Both the position numbers and the translations under genes were made by a program. This document shows, piece by piece, positions 1-8,201 of a stretch of 64,000 bases of DNA (within the stretch, counting starts at the first letter, position 1; each line of letters starts with the position of its first letter). The notes beneath the pieces are model-generated. The model was given only the letters and a program-made list of their open reading frames with translations, was not told where the DNA came from and searched no databases. Source of the stretch: Lutimonas zeaxanthinifaciens (lineage in GTDB: Bacteria; Bacteroidota; Bacteroidia; Flavobacteriales; Flavobacteriaceae); the NCBI RefSeq assembly GCF_030503675.1, contig NZ_CP129964.1, positions 1,550,001 through 1,614,000 of the forward strand. Reading direction: 5' to 3'.

Positions 1-212
1 AAGAAATCAGGTTGTCACTAGAAAAAGATAATATTGAATCTCGACCTCTTTGGAAGCCAATGCATTTGCAGCCTGTTTTTAAAGGGTTCCCTGTTTACTC
101 TGATGGTACGTCTGAAGATTTTTTTAATAGAGGGCTTTGCCTTCCAAGTGGTTCAAATTTGACAACTAATGAATTAAATAGAGTTGTTTCAAAATTAAAG
201 TCGACACTTTAA
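1..212 (+). CDS. DegT/DnrJ/EryC1-type PLP-dependent sugar aminotransferase, C-terminal fragment
   Basis: Only the last ~70 codons lie in the window; the frame is open to the left edge (first complete codon at 3), so the true start is outside. The tail carries the family's C-terminal signature: ESRPLWKPMHLQPVF followed by GLCLPSGSNLT, which in DegT-family sugar aminotransferases (for example PglE-like enzymes) lines the nucleotide-sugar and PLP site. These enzymes transfer an amino group from glutamate to a UDP- or dTDP-keto-sugar in the cytoplasm. The UDP-GlcNAc 4,6-dehydratase at 1531 makes exactly the kind of 4-keto sugar that a PglE-like enzyme uses, so a role in a bacillosamine-like amino sugar for surface glycan is a fair inference. 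An internal TTG at 12 is not a credible start. Confidence 0.85.
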   Translation, partial: EIRLSLEKDNIESRPLWKPMHLQPVFKGFPVYSDGTSEDFFNRGLCLPSGSNLTTNELNRVVSKLKSTL

Positions 213-251
213 AGAATAGATTCTAAATTCGAAATTCAAGAAAATAAAATA

Positions 252-280
252 AACCCTAAGCGAAAGGACTACTTAGGGTT
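252..280. repeat. Perfect 9-bp inverted repeat between aminotransferase and wecB
   Basis: AACCCTAAG (252-260) and CTTAGGGTT (272-280) are exact reverse complements around an 11-base loop. On the + strand no T-run follows. On the minus strand the hairpin is followed by a T-rich stretch (complement of 241-250), so it would suit a minus-strand terminator, although no minus-strand gene ends here. It may be an RNA structure, a processing site or a protein-binding site in the leader of wecB. Confidence 0.5.
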
Positions 281-302
281 GGCAAGCATAATTAAAAATA
301 TT

Positions 303-1379
303 ATGAAACTAGATATCATAGCCGGAGCAAGACCTAACTTTATGAAAATAGCTCCAATTATTGAGGCATTAGAGAAGGCGTCTGACCAAATTCAATATCG
401 ACTTATCCATACAGGACAGCATTATGACAAGAAAATGTCCGGTAATTTTTTCGAACAATTGGGTATCCCGGAACCTGACATAAATCTTGAAGTGGGGTCA
501 GGAACACAAGCCCAACAGACTGGTAGGATAATGGAGCGATATGAAGCCTTGTTACTAAAAGAACCTTGTGATTGGATGTTGTGTGTAGGAGATGTAACAT
601 CAACAATGGCCTGTAGCATCGCAGCTAAAAAATTAAAACTAGGCGTCATTCATGTAGAAGAAGGAATTAGATCAAATGATTTGACAATGCCTGAGGAAAT
701 CAATCGAATAGTTACGGACTCAATAACTGATATTTTTTATACAACCAGCGAAGTGGCCAATGAGAATTTACGAAAATTGGGCCATGAGGAATCAAAGATC
801 AGGTATGTTGGTAATACTATGATAGATACGTTATTAAAAAATATGCCTCGCTTTATTCGGCCTGCAGCTTGGGATGATCATGACTTAAAGGAAAAAGGAT
901 ACTTTGTTATGACACTTCATCGTCCTGCAAATGTCGATAAAGAAACAAAACTGAAAAAACTAATTGATGAGATTGTCGAAGGATCCAATGGAATGCCAAT
1001 TATATTTCCGGTTCATCCCAGGACCGCTAAGATTCTTAAAAGCTTAGGAATCAAAGCTGAGAATCTTCATATGATTGAACCTCTTGGCTATCTTGAATTT
1101 AACTACTTAGTTCAGCATTCTTTTGCTGTAGTTACAGATTCAGGAGGGATAACAGAAGAAACAACGGTTATGAAGGTACCTTGTATGACTTTAAGAGATA
1201 ATACCGAACGTCCTGAGACGATAACAATTGGAACCAATGAATTGGTAGGAACCAACCCACAAAATGTGGCACCATATATGAATAAACTTCATAAAGGAGA
1301 ATGGAAAATTGGAGATATACCTTATCTATGGGATGGTAAGACCGCTGTTCGAATTGTAGATGATCTTTTAACTCTATAA
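303..1379 (+). CDS. wecB: UDP-N-acetylglucosamine 2-epimerase (non-hydrolysing)
   Basis: Cytoplasmic enzyme interconverting UDP-GlcNAc and UDP-ManNAc for surface polysaccharide. The 358-residue product matches the usual family length. GT-B-fold motifs are visible: GARPNFMKIAPI (7-18), GDVTS (96-100), HVEEG (117-121), PEE (130-132), the HRPAN segment (206-210) at the position of the catalytic His region, HPR (238-240), and SGG followed by EE (280-286) that bind the UDP. The ATG at 303 is chosen because the protein then begins directly with the Rossmann strand; a TTG 24 bases upstream overlaps the 252-280 hairpin and is unlikely. HVEEG differs from the usual HVEAG by one residue. A related hydrolysing epimerase acting on UDP-diacetylbacillosamine is an alternative given the neighbours. 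It sits 90 bases after the aminotransferase and ends at a strong terminator. Confidence 0.9.
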   Translation: MKLDIIAGARPNFMKIAPIIEALEKASDQIQYRLIHTGQHYDKKMSGNFFEQLGIPEPDINLEVGSGTQAQQTGRIMERYEALLLKEPCDWMLCVGDVTSTMACSIAAKKLKLGVIHVEEGIRSNDLTMPEEINRIVTDSITDIFYTTSEVANENLRKLGHEESKIRYVGNTMIDTLLKNMPRFIRPAAWDDHDLKEKGYFVMTLHRPANVDKETKLKKLIDEIVEGSNGMPIIFPVHPRTAKILKSLGIKAENLHMIEPLGYLEFNYLVQHSFAVVTDSGGITEETTVMKVPCMTLRDNTERPETITIGTNELVGTNPQNVAPYMNKLHKGEWKIGDIPYLWDGKTAVRIVDDLLTL

Positions 1380-1394
1380 AAAATCCTTTAAATC

Positions 1395-1431
1395 AAAGAC
1401 CATTTATGAATCCTGAAATGGTCTTTTTTTT
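1395..1431 (+). terminator. Rho-independent terminator after wecB
   Basis: An 11-bp perfect stem, AAAGACCATTT (1395-1405) with AAATGGTCTTT (1416-1426), has a 10-base loop and runs into eight or more T residues. It separates wecB from the dehydratase gene, which has its own promoter. Confidence 0.9.
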
Positions 1432-1494
1432 GAAATCTAACCGTTTTCCATCAAAATTAATTCTACCCTAAAACAATGAAACAATTTTGTTCCT

Positions 1495-1502
1495 TATATT
1501 TG
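1495..1502 (+). promoter_or_regulatory. Putative -7 promoter box for the 4,6-dehydratase gene
   Basis: TATATTTG fits the Bacteroidota -7 consensus TAnnTTTG and lies 28 bases before the ATG at 1531, downstream of the wecB terminator. No TTG is found at the expected -33 spacing, so the call rests on one box plus position. Confidence 0.45.
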
Positions 1503-1530
1503 TACTTTACAAACAAATAGCTTAACCCCC

Positions 1531-3441
1531 ATGACCAAATCTATTTTCAACAATGCAACTTATACCTCTCGATGGATCGTTTTGATGATCGATTTATCCT
1601 TAAGTATGCAGGCGTTCTTCTTAGCCTACTTGATTCGATTTAATTTCTCTCTTCAGTTCGGTGCATTTGATTTTACAAAGCAATTACCATTAGTTGGAAT
1701 GGCATCTCTTTTGGGATTTTTGACCGTCGGTTCGTTCAAGGGAATTGTCAGGCATACGGGAACCAAGGATGCCATTAATGTATTCTGGGCCTCAACGGTT
1801 GTTGCTGCTATTTTATTTACATCCGCTTTGGTAATCAGGAATTTTAATGTTTATCAGGTTTATTCAATTCCACTATCCATAATTTCTGTTCATTATTTAT
1901 TGAACATTGTCATCTTAATTGCAAGTCGATTCATCTTCAAATACTTGTTTGATCGAATCGCGTCAAACTATCAGAAACCAAAGAATGTTTTGATTTATGG
2001 GGCGGGTGAATCAGGATTAATTACATATACGACCTTAAGCAACAGTATTTCTAATAAATATAAGATTGTGGGTTTTTTAGATGATGCTCCTCTGAAGATC
2101 GGTAAGCAGTTTAACAGAATTAGAATTTACGATCCTAAATCTATTGATAGTAATTTTATTCAGAAACATGATATAAAAGAAATCATTGTTTCAATTCAAA
2201 AAATAAAGCCGTTTGAGTTATTTGAAAAAGTCGATAATCTTACGAATTTACCCGTAACTATCAAAATCGTACCTCCGGTTCAGCAATGGATTGATGGAGA
2301 GTTAAACGTGGGGCAGATCAAGGAGGTAAAGATTGAGGATCTTTTGGAAAGAACTCCGATCAAGATCAATAATCCTGTACTGCGCAAGGAACTGGATGCC
2401 AAGGTTGTTTTGGTTACCGGAGCTGCGGGTTCCATTGGGAGCGAGATCGCGGAACAGATCAGTAGATATACCTATAAACACCTGATCCTTTTAGATCAGG
2501 CTGAGTCGGCACTTTATGACCTTCAGCAAAAATTTGTTAGAGAAGAGGTTGAAAATTTTTCCATAGAATTGGCTGACATTCGAAACCAAGAAAGGATTGA
2601 ATCATTATTTGAGAATAAAAGCATTGATTTGATTTTTCATGCCGCAGCCTATAAACACGTCCCTTTGATGGAGGACAATCCTTATGAAGCGGTTCGAGTA
2701 AACGTTTATGGTTCGAGTTTGTTGATGAAAAATGCAATTAAGCATAATGTTCAGAAATTCATTATGGTTTCTACAGATAAAGCGGTTAACCCAACGAATG
2801 TCATGGGTGCAACCAAACGTGTGGCGGAACTTTATGCCAATTGTTTGAATACACAAGGCAAGACTAAATTTGTAACTACGAGATTTGGTAATGTGCTGGG
2901 TTCAAACGGTTCTGTAATTCCATTGTTTAAAAGACAGATTGAAAAGGGTGGTCCACTGACGGTAACCCATGAGAGTATTACACGTTTCTTTATGACGATT
3001 CCCGAGGCTTGTCAACTTGTGTTAGAGGCAGGAGTTATGGGTAATGGAGGAGAGATTTATGTTTTTGACATGGGTGAGTCCGTAAAGATTTTTGATCTGG
3101 CTAAAAAGATGATTCATTTAAGTGGGCGTAAATACCCGGAAGATATTGATATTAAAATTACGGGCCTTCGTCCTGGTGAAAAGTTATACGAGGAATTATT
3201 ATCAAACGAAGAGAACACGATCCCTACCTACAACGAAAAGATAATGATCGCCAAAACAGATAATATTAATGTGGATCATATCAAAGCTAAGATTGATTCC
3301 CTGATTTCTGAGCTGAGTATTGACCACTTACGATTGGTAAAAAAGATGAAGGCCATTGTTCCTGAATATATTTCAAATAATTCTGAATTCGAGGAATTAG
3401 ATGATGTTCAGGTGAAGGTAAAAAAATTGAAGATTAGCTAG
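1531..3441 (+). CDS. Membrane-bound UDP-GlcNAc 4,6-dehydratase (PglF/WbpM/CapD family)
   Basis: 636 residues, the usual length of the large membrane form. About four hydrophobic N-terminal helices (roughly residues 15-135) are followed by a CoA-binding-like Rossmann domain with GAGESG (about 157-162), then the catalytic short-chain dehydrogenase domain with GAAGSIG (about 297-303), STDKAV (from S414) and NVMGATKR. In this last motif Met-425 replaces the Tyr of the usual YxxxK pair while Lys-429 is kept; this Met-for-Tyr change is known for the WbpM/PglF group, so it is not damage. The enzyme makes the UDP-4-keto-6-deoxy sugar that the upstream aminotransferase type would use. Downstream lies the convergent lnb gene with a 71-base gap and no clear terminator. 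Substrate is inferred from the family. Confidence 0.9.
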   Translation: MTKSIFNNATYTSRWIVLMIDLSLSMQAFFLAYLIRFNFSLQFGAFDFTKQLPLVGMASLLGFLTVGSFKGIVRHTGTKDAINVFWASTVVAAILFTSALVIRNFNVYQVYSIPLSIISVHYLLNIVILIASRFIFKYLFDRIASNYQKPKNVLIYGAGESGLITYTTLSNSISNKYKIVGFLDDAPLKIGKQFNRIRIYDPKSIDSNFIQKHDIKEIIVSIQKIKPFELFEKVDNLTNLPVTIKIVPPVQQWIDGELNVGQIKEVKIEDLLERTPIKINNPVLRKELDAKVVLVTGAAGSIGSEIAEQISRYTYKHLILLDQAESALYDLQQKFVREEVENFSIELADIRNQERIESLFENKSIDLIFHAAAYKHVPLMEDNPYEAVRVNVYGSSLLMKNAIKHNVQKFIMVSTDKAVNPTNVMGATKRVAELYANCLNTQGKTKFVTTRFGNVLGSNGSVIPLFKRQIEKGGPLTVTHESITRFFMTIPEACQLVLEAGVMGNGGEIYVFDMGESVKIFDLAKKMIHLSGRKYPEDIDIKITGLRPGEKLYEELLSNEENTIPTYNEKIMIAKTDNINVDHIKAKIDSLISELSIDHLRLVKKMKAIVPEYISNNSEFEELDDVQVKVKKLKIS

Positions 3442-3512
3442 ATATTTTTTACAATCAAAGGTTTTAAACCATCTTTTTTTGGTTCCACAGAAACCTAATG
3501 TATTAAGAGTTA

Positions 3513-4715
3513 TTATTTTAAAGGGATTGATTTACACTCCCTCCTAAACCCAAGCCATAAGAAAATATACCTTACATATAGCCCCAGCATCAAAGGAATC
3601 AAGGCGTAGTGAAATACTTGGACTTGAAAAATCCATAAAATTACCATAATATCAAGGAACAATAACAATGTCAGCATATAATACTGACTGATTTTCGCAT
3701 TCCTATTCATTAAAAAAAGAAAAATCAAATTCGGGGCAAAGGCCCATAAAATGTTGAAATTATTGGCTGTAGCTGAATGATCTGTTGCAAACCATAACAG
3801 TAGCAAGACAATCCCGACACTTCCTGTAAATGCAAAAATCAATACATCCAAAACCTTGGACCTTTTTTCCCTTTTATAATCCCAATAGGTAACCACAATT
3901 AAAATAATCGCAGCTAATGAAAGTACCATAAATGGTGTAACCCCCCTTTCAACCGGCTCCCCTTCATAACTCAACAAAATATCTTCGGTTCTCCTCACAA
4001 TGGGTTCCACTATAGGATCCACTCCTGTCTCAACTTCCTTTTTAATTTCAACCTCTTTAAAAGCCGCAAAAACATAGTCGGGCAGAAACATATAATCTTT
4101 TGAACTGGCTTTTCGGTCAATATCTGCACCCAAAGCAAGGTCAATGCCAAAGTCAGCCCAGGGCTGGTGCCCCATATAAAGTTCGATCAGATCGCGATGG
4201 CTTAAATCTTCCTTGTCAAAATTCGCTTTAAAGACGAGTTTATCCCCGAGAACATCTTCGAGAACATCGTATAGTTTGGTGGAACAATTGTCATAGAAAA
4301 AGTCATACTTGTAAGATCGATTTTCAGGTAATGTGTTTTCTTCCACAAAATTGAATACCTGTTGTACCTGCTCCCGACTTAAATCGAGCACCTGTCCCTT
4401 TACCCAGCGATTTTCCCTATGATAACTTCTCAAAAAATTACCAAAATTATAGGCCCGTAGCTGATACAGCAGTTTGCCACGTGAAAACTTCAAATAGAAA
4501 TTTGGGGTATCAAAATCAAAGGTACCGTAGTTATAGACTCTGTCAATTTTATTTTCAAGATCAAGTACTCGAAAGGCGCTGTGGCCAAAACTTGCATATA
4601 ATTCATTCGTTCCCGGGCCACAGGTGATCACACTTATTTCTGCCTTTGAAGAAAGTTCTATCCGTTGGGAAAAACAGGATGCTGATATTAGAACAAAAAG
4701 AAGTAACTTTTTCAA
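3513..4715 (-). CDS. lnb: Lipoprotein N-acyltransferase of the Lnb type (former DUF4105)
   Basis: 400 residues: a signal peptide, a periplasmic domain of about 240 residues formerly called DUF4105, and five predicted C-terminal membrane helices (about 265-395). The soluble domain has GHSAFRV (His-45) and DNCSTK (Cys-144), matching the His/Cys arrangement of permuted NlpC/P60-like thiol enzymes. This architecture is that of Lnb, the Bacteroidota enzyme reported to N-acylate the terminal cysteine of lipoproteins in place of Lnt. The start is TTG at 4715: the frame upstream reaches a TAG at 4752-4754 with no ATG, and the signal peptide MKKLLLF begins exactly here. Its target class is abundant in this window. 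The function is by family; catalytic roles of His-45 and Cys-144 are inferred. Confidence 0.82.
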   Translation of the reverse strand: MKKLLLFVLISASCFSQRIELSSKAEISVITCGPGTNELYASFGHSAFRVLDLENKIDRVYNYGTFDFDTPNFYLKFSRGKLLYQLRAYNFGNFLRSYHRENRWVKGQVLDLSREQVQQVFNFVEENTLPENRSYKYDFFYDNCSTKLYDVLEDVLGDKLVFKANFDKEDLSHRDLIELYMGHQPWADFGIDLALGADIDRKASSKDYMFLPDYVFAAFKEVEIKKEVETGVDPIVEPIVRRTEDILLSYEGEPVERGVTPFMVLSLAAIILIVVTYWDYKREKRSKVLDVLIFAFTGSVGIVLLLLWFATDHSATANNFNILWAFAPNLIFLFLMNRNAKISQYYMLTLLLFLDIMVILWIFQVQVFHYALIPLMLGLYVRYIFLWLGFRRECKSIPLK

Positions 4716-4746
4716 ACAAAGAAGTTTAAATTGAAAATATATTCTA

Positions 4747-4754
4747 CAAAGCTA
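4747..4754 (-). promoter_or_regulatory. Putative -7 promoter box for lnb
   Basis: On the minus strand 4754-4747 reads TAGCTTTG, a full TAnnTTTG match, 31 bases before the TTG start of lnb. No TTG occurs at the optimal -33 spacing. Confidence 0.4.
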
Positions 4755-4901
4755 AAAAATCTATTTGCAAAGAGCTAATCCTAATTTTATTGATTTGTTT
4801 ATAACGATATACATAATATATTAATGATTTCTTCGTTTTGAAAATACCTTATAAAGGGTATTTCATAGAAAAATTTAAAAAATTATATTTACACTGGTTC
4901 T

Positions 4902-4909
4902 TAGGTTTG
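4902..4909 (+). promoter_or_regulatory. Putative -7 promoter box for the LRR lipoprotein gene
   Basis: TAGGTTTG matches TAnnTTTG and ends 26 bases before the ATG at 4936. A small 7-bp hairpin (AAATACC 4842-4848 with GGTATTT 4857-4863) lies upstream; its role is unknown. Confidence 0.4.
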
Positions 4910-4935
4910 AATATTGTGAAAAAATTAAGGAAATT

Positions 4936-5886
4936 ATGAAAAATGTTAAATATTATATAGTTTTTTTGTTGATATTATCAATATCTTGTACTGAAGAGGA
5001 AGAATTTACGTCTGTGAATAAAGATCTAGATAATAAAAATAAAAAAGGGAAAATTGAAATTTGTCATTATGACAAAGAAACTGAACAATACCAGACCCTT
5101 AACGTCAATGGAAATGCTTTGGAGGCACATTTAGCCCACGGTGATGTAGAAGGAAATTGTGATCAGAGTGTCGTTATCTGTAAAGATGATGAAACAATTA
5201 GAGTTAAGAAAACGGAACTTGAAAATTATGAACCTTTTGATTTAGGGAGTTGTGAAGCACCTGGTTCTGAATATACTTATATACCAGATGACAATTTTGA
5301 AAAATATTTGATAGATAATAATTTTGATGATGAACCTGATAATTTGGTACTTACAGGGAATATAATTTCAATTGGGAGATTAGAGATTCGAAGCTTAGGA
5401 ATAGATGACTTAACGGGTATCCAGGATTTTTTAAACTTAAAATCTTTGTATGTTGATGGTAATAATTTAAGTGAATTAAATTTATCTTCAAATCTATTAT
5501 TGACAAATTTGTACTGTCAGTACAATCAATTAATGAATTTAGATTTAAGCAGTAACAAAAATCTAAAACTACTTTATTGTTTTAATAATGGAATGAAGGT
5601 ATTAGATCTTCCTGATACGTCAACCTTATCAGACGTTTCATGTTATAGAAATAACTTGGAAAGTTTAAATTTGAGTCAATTAAAAGGTCTGAAATATATT
5701 CTATGTTTTGAAAATAATTTAAATGAGTTAAATTTGAAGTCAGGAAAGAATACCTCAATAATATCGTTTGCTTCAAAGAACAACCCGAATTTAACATGTA
5801 TTCAAGTGGATAATATAGAGTATTCCATTGAGAACTGGACAAGGGTTGATGATTCTTCATTCTTCTCAGAGAATTGCAATTACTAG
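4936..5886 (+). CDS. Leucine-rich-repeat lipoprotein with a CH..H.HGD.G.C module
   Basis: 316 residues. A signal peptide ends in LSISC (Cys-18), a probable lipobox, so the protein is probably membrane-anchored, perhaps on the surface. Residues about 40-75 hold a small module with ICHYD, AHLAHGD and GNC, a motif seen in many exported Bacteroidota proteins; its conserved Cys and His suggest metal binding, which is inference. Residues about 140-290 contain about five leucine-rich repeats of roughly 21 residues (pattern LYCQYNQLMNLDLS), ending in the cap CIQVDN ... W ... FFSENC common to flavobacterial LRR proteins. There is no C-terminal type IX sorting domain. The gene is clearly more A+T-rich than its neighbours, suggesting a lineage-specific or acquired gene. 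Specific function unknown. Confidence 0.75.
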   Translation: MKNVKYYIVFLLILSISCTEEEEFTSVNKDLDNKNKKGKIEICHYDKETEQYQTLNVNGNALEAHLAHGDVEGNCDQSVVICKDDETIRVKKTELENYEPFDLGSCEAPGSEYTYIPDDNFEKYLIDNNFDDEPDNLVLTGNIISIGRLEIRSLGIDDLTGIQDFLNLKSLYVDGNNLSELNLSSNLLLTNLYCQYNQLMNLDLSSNKNLKLLYCFNNGMKVLDLPDTSTLSDVSCYRNNLESLNLSQLKGLKYILCFENNLNELNLKSGKNTSIISFASKNNPNLTCIQVDNIEYSIENWTRVDDSSFFSENCNY

Positions 5887-5987
5887 ATTAGATTATATAA
5901 TTAAATTTTAACTTTTATTCTTTTTAATTAAGTAGTTATTTTTTTCATGTCTGGATATTTATAAATTATTCATTTTAAGATTTTCAT

Positions 5988-7061
5988 CTATCTAAAATAA
6001 GATATATCCACCTTAATTGAGAATATGTTCGAATATAAGGTGCCACTCGCTGCACCGATATTGGCGAGAGCATAATCCAGCTGTATTCCTTTGTAACGAA
6101 ATCCAACTCCAAAATTGGGTTCAACGCTTGACGATCTGTTCCCTTCAAAATCGGTAAAATACTGAAAGTTGTTGACTCCTACACGTAGATAAGCCATTTT
6201 TAAATAGTCAAACTGCAGTCCAACTCCCGGGTCAATACTAAGAGCAGAAGACGAGATAATATCATTGGTTTCTGAAAATCGCATATTCAGATCAATCTCT
6301 GTAAGGATATTAAAATCCCTGAACGCTACAAAAGATTTGGCTACGCCAAACTGTACTTTCGGTTTAGTAAGTTCAAGGGTTTCAGGTGCCTCCTGGTTTT
6401 CTCCGGGAATGGCGTTTTGTATTTTATCGAATTCTTCCTGGTCGATGGTCCAGGCGTTAAAGGTGGTTGTAATGTCCCGTACCATGACTCCAAACCGCCA
6501 TTCTGTTTCGGTCTGAAACTGTAAGGAAGCGTCAATGCCAAAACCCCAGGAAGAAGCAAAATCACCGATCTTGCGATGCACGATTTTCGTATTTACGCCA
6601 AGATTTAGTCCTTGTACCGGTAGCCTGCGGGCATATGCCACATTAAAAGCATAATCGGCAGCTGAAAAGAGGCTAATGTTGTCATAATTGATGTTTCCCT
6701 GGCTATCGATAAGTTCTGTGGTATTCAAAATATCGTCTACCCCAAAACGAATAAAGGCAACGGCAAACGTGCTGACATCATTGATTGGTTTGGCAAAGGC
6801 GGCATAGTCATATTTTCCGATTCCCTGAAAATACTCGGCATGCATTAATGCTCCCTGAATGTCATCAACTTTTGTGAGCCCAGCCGGGTTCCAGTAAATC
6901 GAATTCACATCTCCGCTTGAAGCAATTACCGCTTTTCCCATGCCAAAAGCAGCCGCATCTACTCCCAGGTTCAGGAACTCATTGGAAAAACTCCTGAATG
7001 CCTGTCCATGGCTCAGTGATGAGAGTAAAACGATAAGAAATACACCTTTTTTCAATTTCAA
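5988..7061 (-). CDS. PorV/PorQ-family outer-membrane beta-barrel protein
   Basis: 357 residues with a signal peptide and a FadL-like barrel. The N-terminal segment FLNLGVDAAAFGMGKAVIAS followed by SIYWNPAGL is the hallmark of the PorV/PorQ (UPF0164) family. Members include the PorV shuttle and PorQ of the type IX secretion system; this single gene cannot be assigned to either, and many family members have no known role. The start is TTG: a TAG stands at 7065-7067 and the first in-frame candidates are TTG at 7061 and TTG at 7055; the next ATG would remove the signal peptide. A near-promoter TAGCTTTTG (one base longer than consensus) overlaps this start. No other type IX gene is adjacent. Confidence 0.8.
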   Translation of the reverse strand: MKLKKGVFLIVLLSSLSHGQAFRSFSNEFLNLGVDAAAFGMGKAVIASSGDVNSIYWNPAGLTKVDDIQGALMHAEYFQGIGKYDYAAFAKPINDVSTFAVAFIRFGVDDILNTTELIDSQGNINYDNISLFSAADYAFNVAYARRLPVQGLNLGVNTKIVHRKIGDFASSWGFGIDASLQFQTETEWRFGVMVRDITTTFNAWTIDQEEFDKIQNAIPGENQEAPETLELTKPKVQFGVAKSFVAFRDFNILTEIDLNMRFSETNDIISSSALSIDPGVGLQFDYLKMAYLRVGVNNFQYFTDFEGNRSSSVEPNFGVGFRYKGIQLDYALANIGAASGTLYSNIFSIKVDISYFR

Positions 7062-7197
7062 AAGCTAGAGTATGAAAACATTGATTTCACTATGCAATGA
7101 TACAATGAATTAAGGAGTAAATGAAATTAGTTGAGGACGATTTAAAGGCTTTAAGGAGATGGGGGAGGACCATGAATTCAAAGAGAAAAAGTCACAT

Positions 7198-8193
7198 TCA
7201 GAATTGTGCTCCGAAGCCTTCTCTATAAAATCTTCCAAAAAAATCCATGATTCGCCTTTCCAGCCAAAAACCGCTTCCGTTTTTAAAGGTGGAGTTATAG
7301 CCCACATGGCCACCGTATCGGGTCACTTCCAGCTTAAAGTTCCTATTATTTTTGGCTTCCTTAACCGGAATGCAGGTATCCGACAAAAACGGGTCATCTG
7401 CAGCAGTAATTAGCAAACTGGGAATTCTGATACTTTCCAAAAACTGGTTGGAGCTGTTCTGCTTCCAGTAATCGTTTGCATCTTTAAACCCATTAACTGG
7501 TGCCGTAAAAAAGTTGTCAAAGTCCAGAAAGTTGGCTGAATTCAGAATGGCTTTGGTATTCAGGTCATGATCTGGAAACTGTTCCATTTTAATTCGGGTT
7601 TTCTTTTTCAAAGAGATCAGGAATCGCTGCATATATACCATGTTCCAGAATTTTGCAATTGCCTCAGAAGAACCTTTCAGGTCGCAGGGAACAGATACGC
7701 CGACTCCTGCATTTAATTTACCAGAGTAGTCATCACGTTCCTCACCCAGGTATTTCAACAAAAGGTTGCCACCTAAACTATAGCCAACAGCAAAGTACGA
7801 TTTGTATGATTTGTGAGTGTCCAAATGGCCAAGAATCTCTGCAAAATCATCTGTTTTTCCGCTGTGATAAGAGTAAAGCAAACGATTTGTTTCCCCGCTG
7901 CAACCCCTTAAATTAACCGCTAACACATCATAGCCGGAAAGGTTGGCCACCTGGGTCATTGCCGTAACATACTTCGAACCTGAACTTCCCTCAAGCCCAT
8001 GAATAATGATCACAAGTTTATCGGAGCCAACACGGGAAAAATCCAGATCCATAAAATCATCGTCGGAGGTCTCCATTCTTTCCCGCTGAAAGCCAACTTC
8101 TATTTTGTGGAACAACGTCCTGTAAATGGTATTCAGATGCTTGCTCTTGAACAGAAGATGAGGATTATATGTTGACTCAGAAACTAAAGCCAT
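7198..8193 (-). CDS. YheT-family alpha/beta hydrolase
   Basis: 331 residues, cytoplasmic. The oxyanion segment HGLEGSSGS (65-73), NLRGCSGE (94-101), nucleophile elbow GYSLGGN with Ser-139, acidic residue in AADDPF (Asp-266 or Asp-267) and His-296 in GGHVGY give a full catalytic triad in YheT (YMC/ABHD1-like) order. Physiological substrate is not known; esters or lipids are likely. It follows rmuC by 8 bases on the same strand, so the two are probably co-transcribed. The 136 bases between its stop and the PorV/PorQ gene contain nothing I can identify. Confidence 0.85.
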   Translation of the reverse strand: MALVSESTYNPHLLFKSKHLNTIYRTLFHKIEVGFQRERMETSDDDFMDLDFSRVGSDKLVIIIHGLEGSSGSKYVTAMTQVANLSGYDVLAVNLRGCSGETNRLLYSYHSGKTDDFAEILGHLDTHKSYKSYFAVGYSLGGNLLLKYLGEERDDYSGKLNAGVGVSVPCDLKGSSEAIAKFWNMVYMQRFLISLKKKTRIKMEQFPDHDLNTKAILNSANFLDFDNFFTAPVNGFKDANDYWKQNSSNQFLESIRIPSLLITAADDPFLSDTCIPVKEAKNNRNFKLEVTRYGGHVGYNSTFKNGSGFWLERRIMDFFGRFYREGFGAQF

Positions 8194-8201
8194 CTTTGCA
8201 T

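Noticed and set aside
2791-2820. Loss of catalytic Tyr in the 4,6-dehydratase
   Set aside because: Met in place of Tyr is characteristic of the large WbpM/PglF group, which is active.
7110-7413. Overlapping short ORFs around the end of the YheT gene
   Set aside because: They lie on both strands over the hydrolase coding end, lack motifs and promoters, and look like chance frames.
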